This document shows positions 32,001 to 40,038 of a stretch of 40,038 nucleotides of DNA, one piece after another. The translations under genes were made by a program, and so were the position numbers. Position 1 is the stretch's first letter; the number at the start of each line of letters is the position of its first letter. The notes under the pieces are model-generated. The model saw only the letters and a list, made by a program, of their open reading frames with translations. It had not been told where the DNA came from and did not search any database. Source of the stretch: an uncultured Actinomycetes bacterium (GTDB lineage Bacteria; Actinomycetota; Actinomycetes; Nanopelagicales; Nanopelagicaceae); NCBI GenBank assembly GCA_903858325.1, contig CAIOIJ010000060.1, positions 1-40,038 of the forward strand. Direction: 5' to 3'.

Positions 32001-35000
32001 TGCCATTAGATACATCAATCAAAAGTGTTTTGGTCATTGGTAGCGGACCAATTGTTATTGGCCAAGCATGCGAGTTTGATTATTCTGGAACTCAGGCATG
32101 TCGCGTTCTACGAGCTGAAGGAATTCGCGTCATTCTCGTCAACTCAAATCCAGCAACGATCATGACAGACCCTGAATTTGCCGACGCAACGTATATAGAA
32201 CCAATCACTCCTGAATTTATTGAGAAAATTATTGCAACAGAAAAACCAGATGCAGTTCTTGCCACTCTGGGTGGGCAAACTGCGCTCAATGCCGCCATAG
32301 GTCTTTTCAAACGAGGCACCCTTGCAAAATATGGTGTGAAACTTATTGGCGCCGATGTCGCCGCAATTGAACGCGGCGAAAATCGCGAATTATTTCGCGA
32401 AATTGTCGCAAAGGTGGGCGGTGAATCTGCTCGATCTGCAATTTGTCACACGATGGAAGAAATTCTTGAAGCAGTAAAGGTTTTGAATTACCCAGTTGTC
32501 GTACGTCCCTCGTTCACTATGGGCGGACTTGGCTCTGGAATCGCATTTACTCAAGAGGAACTCCATCAAATTGCTGGAGCAGGCTTGCGCCACAGCCCAA
32601 CATCTGAAGTGCTTTTAGAGGAGTCGATTTTAGGTTGGAAAGAGTACGAACTTGAAGTAATGCGCGATCGACTCGACAACGTGGTGATTGTTTGCAGTAT
32701 TGAAAATCTTGATCCGATGGGTGTGCATACAGGTGATTCCATCACGGTTGCACCTGCCATGACACTTACTGATGTTGAATTTCAGAAACTTCGAAATCTC
32801 TCTATGGATATTATCCGTGAAGTTGGTGTTGATACTGGTGGATGCAATATTCAATTCGCGGTTCACCCCGATAATGGTCGAATCATTGTTATCGAAATGA
32901 ATCCACGTGTCTCACGTTCTAGCGCGTTAGCATCCAAGGCCACTGGATTTCCCATTGCAAAGATTGCTACCAAATTGGCAATCGGTTACACCCTCGATGA
33001 AATTCAGAACGACATTACTAAGGTCACACCTGCATCTTTTGAACCAACCCTTGATTATGTAGTCGTAAAAGTTCCACGCTTTGCTTTCGAAAAATTCCCA
33101 GACGCAGATCCACGTCTTACGACAACGATGAAGAGTGTCGGTGAAGCGATGGCTATTGGCCGATCTTTCCCTGAAGCTCTCATGAAGGCGTTGCGTTCTT
33201 TAGAACGTAAAGAGGCAATCTTCACCTGGCCAGATCAGGTTTCTGCCCAAGAGCGTGATGCATTAGTGAGCGCCTCGCGCATTCCCACGGAATATCGCTT
33301 ACAACAAGTTCAGAGAGCGCTCTGGTTCGGTGCAACAATGGATGAAGTTTTCGAAGCCACAAAGATTGATAAATGGTATTTACGCCAAATTGAAATGATT
33401 AATGAGAGAGCAATGCTCATTGCGCAACCGGGGGAGTTATCTCCTGAATTACTGAAGTTCGCAAAAGAGTTTTCATTTTCTGATGCTCAAATAGCGACTC
33501 TGCGAGGAATTTCAGAAGACGATGTGCGTAAGGCGCGTCATCACTTTGGAATTAGACCCGTGTATAAAACGGTCGACACTTGTGCAGCCGAGTTCGAAGC
33601 ATTTACTCCATATCATTATTCGAGTTATGAAGAAGAGAGTGAAGTCCGACCTCGCACTAAACCGGCAATCATCATTTTAGGAAGTGGTCCCAATCGCATC
33701 GGACAAGGAATCGAATTCGATTATTCATGTGTGCATGCATCCTTTGCCCTTCGTGAGGCAGATTTCGAAACAATCATGATCAACTGCAATCCTGAAACTG
33801 TTTCAACCGACTATGACACAAGTAATCGACTCTATTTTGAGCCCCTCACACTTGAAGATGTTTTAGAAGTTGTTCATGCAGAGTCTTTAGCGGGTCCATT
33901 ACTTGGAGTAATTACGCAATTAGGTGGGCAAACTCCACTCGGTCTTGCAGCGGGTCTGAAGAATGCGGGAGTGACAATTCTTGGCACGAGTCCGGATGCA
34001 ATCAATCTTGCTGAAGAGCGCGGAGCTTTCGGTGATGTTCTCAAAGATCAAGGTTTGACCGCACCGGAATATGGAATGGCAGCTTCGCAACTTGAAGCAA
34101 TTACTATCGCAACTCGTATTGGCTATCCCGTACTCGTGCGCCCCTCTTTTGTATTAGGTGGTCGCGGCATGGAAATTGTGTACGACGATGAATCTTTAGC
34201 TGGATTTATTTCGCGCGCAACAGATATAACTCCCGACCGTCCCGTTCTTGTTGATCGTTTTCTCGATAGTGCAATTGAAATCGATGTTGATGCCCTCTTC
34301 GATGGCGATGAACTCTTTCTCGGTGGCGTAATGGAACATATTGAAGAGGCTGGTATTCACTCAGGAGATAGTGCTTGCGTATTGCCTTCTATGACCATGT
34401 CTGTACAGCAATTAGTTGAGATCAGGGAAGCGACACTCAAAATTGCAACAGGAGTGGGTGTTCGCGGATTGATCAATATTCAATTCGCAGTCGCGCAAGA
34501 TATTCTCTATGTATTGGAAGCAAACCCACGAGCTTCAAGAACAGTTCCATTTGTAAGTAAAGCAACAGGTGTTCCTCTTGCTAAAGCTGCTGCTCGCATA
34601 TCTGTGGGTTCGACAATTGCGCAGTTACGCCTGGAAGGTCTATTACCAAGTGTTGGAGATGGAGTTGCGCACGGAATCTCCGTCAAAGAAGCAGTTCTAC
34701 CATGGAATAGATTCCGCAGAAGCGATGGTCGCGGAGTTGATGCAGTGCTCGGTCCAGAGATGCGTTCAACTGGTGAAGTTATGGGCATTGCAGATTCATT
34801 TGGTGAAAGTTACGCCAAGAGCCAAATAAGTGCTTTTGGTCCACTTCCCAAGAGCGGAAAAGCATTTATTTCCCTTGCCGATAAAGATAAAAATGCAGGC
34901 ATTGCACCTGCTCGCGAACTCAGTGCCCTTGGTTTCACAATCCTTGCAACGGTGGGAACTTCGCAATTTCTCTCACAGCATGGCATCGCTTCAACACATG

Positions 35001-35266
35001 TTCGAAAAAATTCGCAAGGAAGTGGCCCATTAGGTGAGCCAACTATTGTAGAAATCCTCAATTCTGGAGATATTTCTCTAGTGATTAATACACCTGTAGG
35101 CCGTGGCACTCGACAAGATGGTTGGGCTATTCGCACAGCTGCGATTCAGCGTTCAGTGCCATGTATTACAACGACTGCAGGTTTTGCTGCGGCAGTTCAA
35201 GGAATCCGTGCATTGCAGCACGAAGAGTTATCAGTCAAGCCAATTCAAAGTTGGTTACTCTCCTGA
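32000..35266 (+). CDS. carB: Carbamoyl-phosphate synthase large subunit
   Basis: [29 protein letters not shown], duplicated ATP-grasp halves ([23 protein letters not shown]), C-terminal MGS-like allosteric domain. Confidence 0.98.
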   Translation: MPLDTSIKSVLVIGSGPIVIGQACEFDYSGTQACRVLRAEGIRVILVNSNPATIMTDPEFADATYIEPITPEFIEKIIATEKPDAVLATLGGQTALNAAIGLFKRGTLAKYGVKLIGADVAAIERGENRELFREIVAKVGGESARSAICHTMEEILEAVKVLNYPVVVRPSFTMGGLGSGIAFTQEELHQIAGAGLRHSPTSEVLLEESILGWKEYELEVMRDRLDNVVIVCSIENLDPMGVHTGDSITVAPAMTLTDVEFQKLRNLSMDIIREVGVDTGGCNIQFAVHPDNGRIIVIEMNPRVSRSSALASKATGFPIAKIATKLAIGYTLDEIQNDITKVTPASFEPTLDYVVVKVPRFAFEKFPDADPRLTTTMKSVGEAMAIGRSFPEALMKALRSLERKEAIFTWPDQVSAQERDALVSASRIPTEYRLQQVQRALWFGATMDEVFEATKIDKWYLRQIEMINERAMLIAQPGELSPELLKFAKEFSFSDAQIATLRGISEDDVRKARHHFGIRPVYKTVDTCAAEFEAFTPYHYSSYEEESEVRPRTKPAIIILGSGPNRIGQGIEFDYSCVHASFALREADFETIMINCNPETVSTDYDTSNRLYFEPLTLEDVLEVVHAESLAGPLLGVITQLGGQTPLGLAAGLKNAGVTILGTSPDAINLAEERGAFGDVLKDQGLTAPEYGMAASQLEAITIATRIGYPVLVRPSFVLGGRGMEIVYDDESLAGFISRATDITPDRPVLVDRFLDSAIEIDVDALFDGDELFLGGVMEHIEEAGIHSGDSACVLPSMTMSVQQLVEIREATLKIATGVGVRGLINIQFAVAQDILYVLEANPRASRTVPFVSKATGVPLAKAAARISVGSTIAQLRLEGLLPSVGDGVAHGISVKEAVLPWNRFRRSDGRGVDAVLGPEMRSTGEVMGIADSFGESYAKSQISAFGPLPKSGKAFISLADKDKNAGIAPARELSALGFTILATVGTSQFLSQHGIASTHVRKNSQGSGPLGEPTIVEILNSGDISLVINTPVGRGTRQDGWAIRTAAIQRSVPCITTTAGFAAAVQGIRALQHEELSVKPIQSWLLS

Positions 35267-36114
35267 TGTCACAGATAAATAGGAATGCTGCGCAACTACG
35301 AGCGACCATTGTCGGAAATAAGTTGGTAGGTCAGTACCACCAAATTCTCATCAGTGTTGGCGACTTAGTAGATCGCTGTAAACCAGGAAACTTTGTAGCA
35401 ATCAATGTTGGTGGCGATTCTTCGCGGATGATTTTGCGACGCGCTTTTGCAATTTCGCGCGTAGCGCACAGTGCATCTTTTGGTGGCACGATGGAACTCA
35501 TTGTTGCTCCACATGGACAAGGCAGCAAATGGTTATGTTCTCAGCCTGAAGGGGCAATCATTGATTTAGTTGCACCACTGGGAAGCGCTTTCGGTATCCC
35601 AACGGAGCCCGTTCAAGTACTGCTCGTTGGTGGAGGATATGGTTCTGCACCGCTCTTTGGTTTAGCTGAAGTCTTGAAAACTCGTGGTTGCAAAGTAGAC
35701 ATGCTCTTAGGAGCAAGCACCGCTGGCAAGATTTACGCTCCAATGGAAGGCAAGCGCTCTGTAAATTCGCTACGTATTTATACTGAAGATGGCTCTATGG
35801 GTATTGCAGGAAAGGTAACGGATCCGATTACAGAATTGATTTCTGATTTAGATGTTGCAGTTATTTACTCGTGTGGTCCAATGGGAATGCTCTCCGCAAT
35901 TTCAGCGCTGACTGAAAGTACCGATGTTGTACACCAATGCGCGGTAGAAGAATCAATGGCCTGCGGAATTGGTATCTGTATGACTTGCGTATTGCCGGTG
36001 CGCAATAGTGATAATTCGATTTCGATGTTGCGTAGTTGTATTGATGGCCCCGTTATGGATGGCGCCGATGTTATGTGGGATCTAGTAGGCAAGAATCCGT
36101 TGGTGCAACCATGA
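35266..36114 (+). CDS. pyrK: Dihydroorotate dehydrogenase electron-transfer subunit (PyrK-like)
   Basis: FAD/NAD-binding architecture (LRRAFAISRV, LLVGGGYGSAPLFGLAEVL, SCGPMGML) and a 2Fe-2S motif CAVEESMACGIGICMTC...LRSC. Start at 35266 overlaps the carB stop; the ORF-track start is inside carB. Confidence 0.92.
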   Translation: MSQINRNAAQLRATIVGNKLVGQYHQILISVGDLVDRCKPGNFVAINVGGDSSRMILRRAFAISRVAHSASFGGTMELIVAPHGQGSKWLCSQPEGAIIDLVAPLGSAFGIPTEPVQVLLVGGGYGSAPLFGLAEVLKTRGCKVDMLLGASTAGKIYAPMEGKRSVNSLRIYTEDGSMGIAGKVTDPITELISDLDVAVIYSCGPMGMLSAISALTESTDVVHQCAVEESMACGIGICMTCVLPVRNSDNSISMLRSCIDGPVMDGADVMWDLVGKNPLVQP

Positions 36115-37055
36115 CCGCGGTAGATTTCTCAACAACATTTAGCAATGCGTGGTTTCCAACACCACTTTTTACTGCCAGTGGCTGCGCAAGTTCAGGTAAG
36201 GAATTAGCGCAATTCTTTCCACTCAAAGATATTGGTGCAGTAGTCACGAAATCAATTATGAACAAGGCTCGACTCGGTAGACCAACTCCTCGAATGGCTG
36301 AAACGCCAAGCGGAATGCTCAATTCGATAGGTTTGCAGGGTCCAGGAATTGATACTTTTCTAGAAAAAGATATTCCGTGGCTCATCGAACAAAAAGCTCG
36401 CATTATTGTTTCTATTGCGGGGGAGACCGTTGAAGAATATTCAACGCTAGCTCGAAAACTTCGCGCCGTTGCGGGAATTAGTGCAATTGAAGTAAATATC
36501 TCGTGTCCCAATGTTGAAAACCGCGGTCTGGTATTTGCGTGCGACCCCGAAGCCTCAAGAAAAGTTATTGATGGCGTACGTCGCACTATTGGCGGAGAAA
36601 TCCCTATCATTGCCAAACTTTCACCTGATGTGACCGACATAGTTTCTATCGCGCGCGGAGTTGTTGATGCAGGTGCAGATGGATTAGCCCTGATCAATAC
36701 TGTTTTAGGAATGGTCATCAACGTTTCAACAATGCGTCCGCATCTGGGAGGAAAAACTGGTGGCTTATCTGGTCCAGCAATTCGCCCCATTGCTGTTCGT
36801 GCCATTTATCAAGTACATGCGGCGATGCCACACGTTCCAATTCTTGGAATGGGCGGAGTAGCAAGTGGTCGAGATGCATTTGAAATGATTCTGGCTGGTG
36901 CAAGTGGTGTATCAGTGGGAACCGCAAGTTTTGGAAATCCAATGGCTATTCCGCAGATTCAAGAAGAGCTCAAGGCACTGCTAGCGGAAAAAGGTTTCAA
37001 GCAACTCAAGGATGCAATTGGGTATGCACATAGAAGCGATGAAACGCATGAATAA
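36111..37055 (+). CDS. pyrD: Dihydroorotate dehydrogenase, class 1B
   Basis: GPGIDTFLEKDIPWL, IEVNISCPNVENRG (catalytic Cys, class 1), PIIAKLSPDVTDI, PILGMGGVASGRDAFEMILAGAS. Adjacent to pyrK. Confidence 0.95.
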   Translation: MTAVDFSTTFSNAWFPTPLFTASGCASSGKELAQFFPLKDIGAVVTKSIMNKARLGRPTPRMAETPSGMLNSIGLQGPGIDTFLEKDIPWLIEQKARIIVSIAGETVEEYSTLARKLRAVAGISAIEVNISCPNVENRGLVFACDPEASRKVIDGVRRTIGGEIPIIAKLSPDVTDIVSIARGVVDAGADGLALINTVLGMVINVSTMRPHLGGKTGGLSGPAIRPIAVRAIYQVHAAMPHVPILGMGGVASGRDAFEMILAGASGVSVGTASFGNPMAIPQIQEELKALLAEKGFKQLKDAIGYAHRSDETHE

Positions 37056-37752
37056 CGCCTCACCTCTGATTTTGGCGCTTGATACTTCTGATTTACAGAT
37101 TGCGCACAAATGGATTGAGTGCACGCGTGAATCTATTGGTGTATATAAACTCGGTTTAGAATTTTTTGCAATGTTTGGCAGTAAAGGCGTAGAAGAGATT
37201 ATTGCGCAACACGGCGTTGAAATTTTTTTGGATTTGAAATTGCACGATATTCCACACACTGTTGCTGGTGCAACGCGAGCAGTAGCGCATTTGAAACCTC
37301 GTTTTCTCACAGTGCACGCAGCTGGCGGAGCAGCAATGGTTTCGAGTGCAGTTGAAAACGCTCCCAGTACCGATATAACTGCGGTAACAATTCTTACTTC
37401 GCTATCAGATGCTGATCTCAAGGATTTAGGTTTTGCCAGTAATGCATTGATGAGCGCGGCACAATTGGCCAAAGTTGCCGTCGGCGGCGGAGCACGAGCA
37501 ATCGTTTCATCGCCATTTGAAATTGAGGCGATTAGAGAAAGTGTTGGCGCCGCACCAATCATTATTACCCCAGGAGTTCGCCCCGCCGATTCACAAGGGG
37601 GAGATGATCAAGTACGAGTTATGACACCGCAGCAGGCGCTCACGCGCGGCGCCAATTATGTAGTCATCGGTCGCCCAATAACGTCACTATGGTCACAGGG
37701 TGCTCCAGCAATGAGAGATAAAGCTGCGCAAATTCTTGCAGAGAGCATTTAG
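37039..37752 (+). CDS. pyrF: Orotidine 5'-phosphate decarboxylase
   Basis: LILALDTSDLQIA, IFLDLKLHDIPHTVAGATRAV, IITPGVRPADSQGGDDQVRVMTPQQAL. Start at 37039 (or 37048). Confidence 0.94.
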   Translation: MKRMNNASPLILALDTSDLQIAHKWIECTRESIGVYKLGLEFFAMFGSKGVEEIIAQHGVEIFLDLKLHDIPHTVAGATRAVAHLKPRFLTVHAAGGAAMVSSAVENAPSTDITAVTILTSLSDADLKDLGFASNALMSAAQLAKVAVGGGARAIVSSPFEIEAIRESVGAAPIIITPGVRPADSQGGDDQVRVMTPQQALTRGANYVVIGRPITSLWSQGAPAMRDKAAQILAESI

Positions 37753-37762
37753 TTTTTACCGA

Positions 37763-37768
37763 TAGATT
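37763..37768 (+). promoter_or_regulatory. Candidate -10 element (TAGATT) positioned for a leaderless transcript
   Basis: TAGATT (TANNNT) occupies -12 to -7 relative to the ATG at 37775. No Shine-Dalgarno is visible immediately upstream. Confidence 0.4.
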
Positions 37769-37774
37769 TAGACT

Positions 37775-38650
37775 ATGCCAACTCCTCCAAAACTGACACC
37801 GGAAGAGAGAAGCGCTGCATTAGCTAAAGCAAGTTATGCACGCAAACGCAGAGCCGAAATCAAGGCGCAGATCAAAAGTGGGGCACTAGATCTTCCAAGC
37901 GTTTACGCCCTTGCACAATCTGATGAAGCGATATCGAAGATGCGTGTAGCCGAGATGTTGGAATCTATTACTGGTGTTGGCAAAATTCGTGCGCTCTCCA
38001 TTATGGAACGCCTCAATATTTCATCAACGCGGCGTATCAAAGGTTTAGGCGCGCATCAACTAAAAAATCTTCTCAAGGAATTCGCTGCAGCACCCCAAAA
38101 AATGAGGCGCGGAAAGTTGATTGTTTTGTCAGGTCCTGGCGGCGTAGGAAAGAGCACGGTAGCTGCGCAACTTCGAGCAACAGGTGACTATTGGGTGAGT
38201 ATTTCGGCGACAACGCGCGAACCACGCACCAATGAAATAGATGGAGTCGATTATTTCTTCATCGATGATGTCGAGTTTCAGAAAAGAATTGATGCATCTC
38301 ATTTTCTCGAGTGGGCACAATTTGCAGGTGCGAAATATGGAACACCGCAGAAAGGCGTGGAAGATGCACTGGATCAAGGACACAATGTTTTATTGGAAAT
38401 CGAAATAGATGGTGCCAAGCAAGTAAAATCACATATGCCTGAAGCGCTATTGATATTTTTGGCACCTCCCAGTTGGGAAGATTTGGTATCTAGGCTTGAA
38501 GGCAGAGGCACTGATAGTCCTGAGAGGCGCACAGAACGCCTTGCGCTAGCCCAAGAAGAGCTAGCGGCAGCGCCTTCATTCGACCTTGTTATCGTAAATA
38601 CTTCGGTCAATGAAGTTGTCGAGCAACTGGTATCCTTGGCCTCTGCTTAG
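37775..38650 (+). CDS. Fusion protein: mycobacterial/streptomycete-type integration host factor (mIHF) domain + guanylate kinase
   Basis: N-terminal PPKLTPEERSAALAKASYARKRRAEIKAQIKSGAL...ITGVGKIRALSIMERLNISSTRRIKGLGAHQLKNLLKEF (mIHF), followed without a stop by RRGKLIVLSGPGGVGKSTVAAQLR...SISATTREPRTNEIDGVDYFFI (guanylate kinase). Confidence 0.93.
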   Translation: MPTPPKLTPEERSAALAKASYARKRRAEIKAQIKSGALDLPSVYALAQSDEAISKMRVAEMLESITGVGKIRALSIMERLNISSTRRIKGLGAHQLKNLLKEFAAAPQKMRRGKLIVLSGPGGVGKSTVAAQLRATGDYWVSISATTREPRTNEIDGVDYFFIDDVEFQKRIDASHFLEWAQFAGAKYGTPQKGVEDALDQGHNVLLEIEIDGAKQVKSHMPEALLIFLAPPSWEDLVSRLEGRGTDSPERRTERLALAQEELAAAPSFDLVIVNTSVNEVVEQLVSLASA

Positions 38651-38694
38651 CCGCTGAGCTAGCTGTCAATACATCGCATTGTTAGGGGTATTAC

Positions 38695-38943
38695 ATGGAC
38701 GGAATCACAAATCCACCGATTGATGAACTTTTGGATAAGAGTGGATCGAAATACGGACTCGTTCTCTATGCAGCAAAGCGTGCGCGCCAGATCAATGCAT
38801 ATTATTCACAACTCGGTGAAGGCTTACTCGAATATGTTGGACCTTTGGTCGAAACACATGTTCACGAGAAGCCACTTTCAATAGCCCTACGCGAAATTAA
38901 CGAAGGCCTATTGACGATTGAGAATCTCGAACCAACCGCGTAA
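38695..38943 (+). CDS. rpoZ: DNA-directed RNA polymerase subunit omega
   Basis: [40 protein letters not shown]...[24 protein letters not shown]. Position after gmk. Confidence 0.95.
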   Translation: MDGITNPPIDELLDKSGSKYGLVLYAAKRARQINAYYSQLGEGLLEYVGPLVETHVHEKPLSIALREINEGLLTIENLEPTA

Positions 38944-38964
38944 TTTCGCGCGTGCACGAGGGCA

Positions 38965-40038
38965 ATGAATAAAAGCGGAAAAGAAGTAGTTCTCGGTGTT
39001 GGCGGTGGAATTGCCGCCTATAAAGCATGCGATTTACTTCGAAGGCTTCAAGATGATGGTTATTCAGTCACTGTAGTACCAACGCCTTCATCTTTGAACT
39101 TTATTGGCAGCGCTACATGGGAAGCTTTATCAGGTCGCGCTGTGTACACACAGGTTTGGGAAAATGTTGCCGGCGTAACACATATTTCCTTGGCAGAGAA
39201 AGCTAATTACTTTCTCATTGGTCCAGCTACTGCCGATCTCATTGCACGAATCGCTGCAGGTAGAGCCGATGACCTACTTACCAATTTAGTTTTAGCGACA
39301 AATGCTCCAATCATGATTGTGCCGGCGATGCATACAAATATGTGGAATGACGCCGCAACACAAACTAATGTAACAACACTACGTAATCGTGGTTATCACG
39401 TGATGGAACCCGCTACTGGTCGACTAACAGGTGAAGATTCTGGTCAAGGAAGATTTCCTGATACCGCGCAAATTCTTGAAGAGTTTTCTAAAGTCACTGG
39501 TCAACGTCGCGATTTAGTCGGCAAGAAAATTCTTATCTCTGCAGGCGGAACCCGCGAACCAATTGATCCCGTGAGGTTTATTGGCAATCGTTCCTCGGGT
39601 AAACAAGGATTTGCTTTAGCCGCAGCAGCTTTTGCACGCGGTGCTGATGTTTCTTTAGTCGCAGCAAATTGTGAGATTTCAGATATTGCAGGGGTGCACA
39701 TGATTCGTGTCGAACGCGCCGATCAAATGTTGCATGAATTGCAAGCACGCTTTAGTGCAAGTGATGTAGTGATTATGAGCGCTGCAGTTGCAGATGCGAA
39801 ACCTAAGCAAGTAGCACGCGAAAAAATCAAAAAGGCACTCTTTGGTTCAATCGAATTAGAGGCAAATCCTGATCTCATTGCAACACTTACTGCCAATCGT
39901 CGCAAAGGCCAAGTAATAGTGGGCTTTGCTGCAGAGACTACAGAGCATATGATTTCAGCACAGAAAAAATTGGAGAGCAAAGATCTTGATTTGCTCTATC
40001 TCAATGATGTTAGTGGGGGAGCTATCTTTGGTAGCGAC
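38965..40038 (+). CDS. coaBC: Phosphopantothenoylcysteine decarboxylase / phosphopantothenate--cysteine ligase (3'-truncated by window edge)
   Basis: The frame is open to the window end, so it is absent from the ORF track. MNKSGKEVVLGVGGGIAAYKACDLLRRL, VPAMHTNMW, ISAGGTREPIDPVRFIGNRSSGKQG. Confidence 0.96.
   Translation, partial: MNKSGKEVVLGVGGGIAAYKACDLLRRLQDDGYSVTVVPTPSSLNFIGSATWEALSGRAVYTQVWENVAGVTHISLAEKANYFLIGPATADLIARIAAGRADDLLTNLVLATNAPIMIVPAMHTNMWNDAATQTNVTTLRNRGYHVMEPATGRLTGEDSGQGRFPDTAQILEEFSKVTGQRRDLVGKKILISAGGTREPIDPVRFIGNRSSGKQGFALAAAAFARGADVSLVAANCEISDIAGVHMIRVERADQMLHELQARFSASDVVIMSAAVADAKPKQVAREKIKKALFGSIELEANPDLIATLTANRRKGQVIVGFAAETTEHMISAQKKLESKDLDLLYLNDVSGGAIFGSD

Noticed and set aside
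36071-36805. 244-aa minus-strand ORF antisense to pyrD
   Set aside because: Lies wholly opposite a strongly conserved pyrD. The translation is low-complexity Ser/Thr/Pro/Arg-rich and typical of a shadow ORF; no recognisable domain.
1-40038. CRISPR arrays, tRNA/rRNA genes, IS elements, prophage or toxin-antitoxin/defence genes
   Set aside because: No regularly spaced direct repeats, cloverleaf-like segments, transposase/integrase motifs or defence-type domains were recognised; almost all sequence is accounted for by housekeeping CDSs.

Overview
The window is a dense block of conserved actinobacterial housekeeping genes. In order: pdxS(partial)-pdxT-yebC-ruvC-ruvA-ruvB-secD-secF-rel, then DUF349 on the minus strand, an MBL hydrolase, hisS-aspS-(lipoprotein)-(FtsH-like AAA/M41 protein)-DUF948-alaS-ruvX-mltG-aroE-(A24 peptidase)-aroC-aroK-aroB-aroQ-efp-nusB, then a bldD-like gene on the minus strand, pyrR-pyrB-pyrC-carA-carB-pyrK-pyrD-pyrF-(mIHF::guanylate kinase fusion)-rpoZ-coaBC(partial). 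Order matches the Streptomyces/Mycobacterium pattern, but the DNA is AT-richer, intergenic spaces are tiny and stop/start overlaps are pervasive. This suggests a streamlined actinobacterium, possibly a freshwater acI/Nanopelagicales-like lineage (inference only). I see no tRNA, rRNA, CRISPR array, IS element, phage or defence island. The items most worth a second look are: (1) an in-frame fusion of the nucleoid protein mIHF to guanylate kinase; (2) a BldD-like regulator that keeps the four key residues of the c-di-GMP-binding motif; (3) a PyrR-binding-type hairpin abutting the pyrR Shine-Dalgarno; (4) a non-canonical, multi-TM FtsH-like protease with a large AAA insertion, translationally coupled to a lipoprotein. 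I do not see strong evidence for an entirely undescribed multi-gene system.
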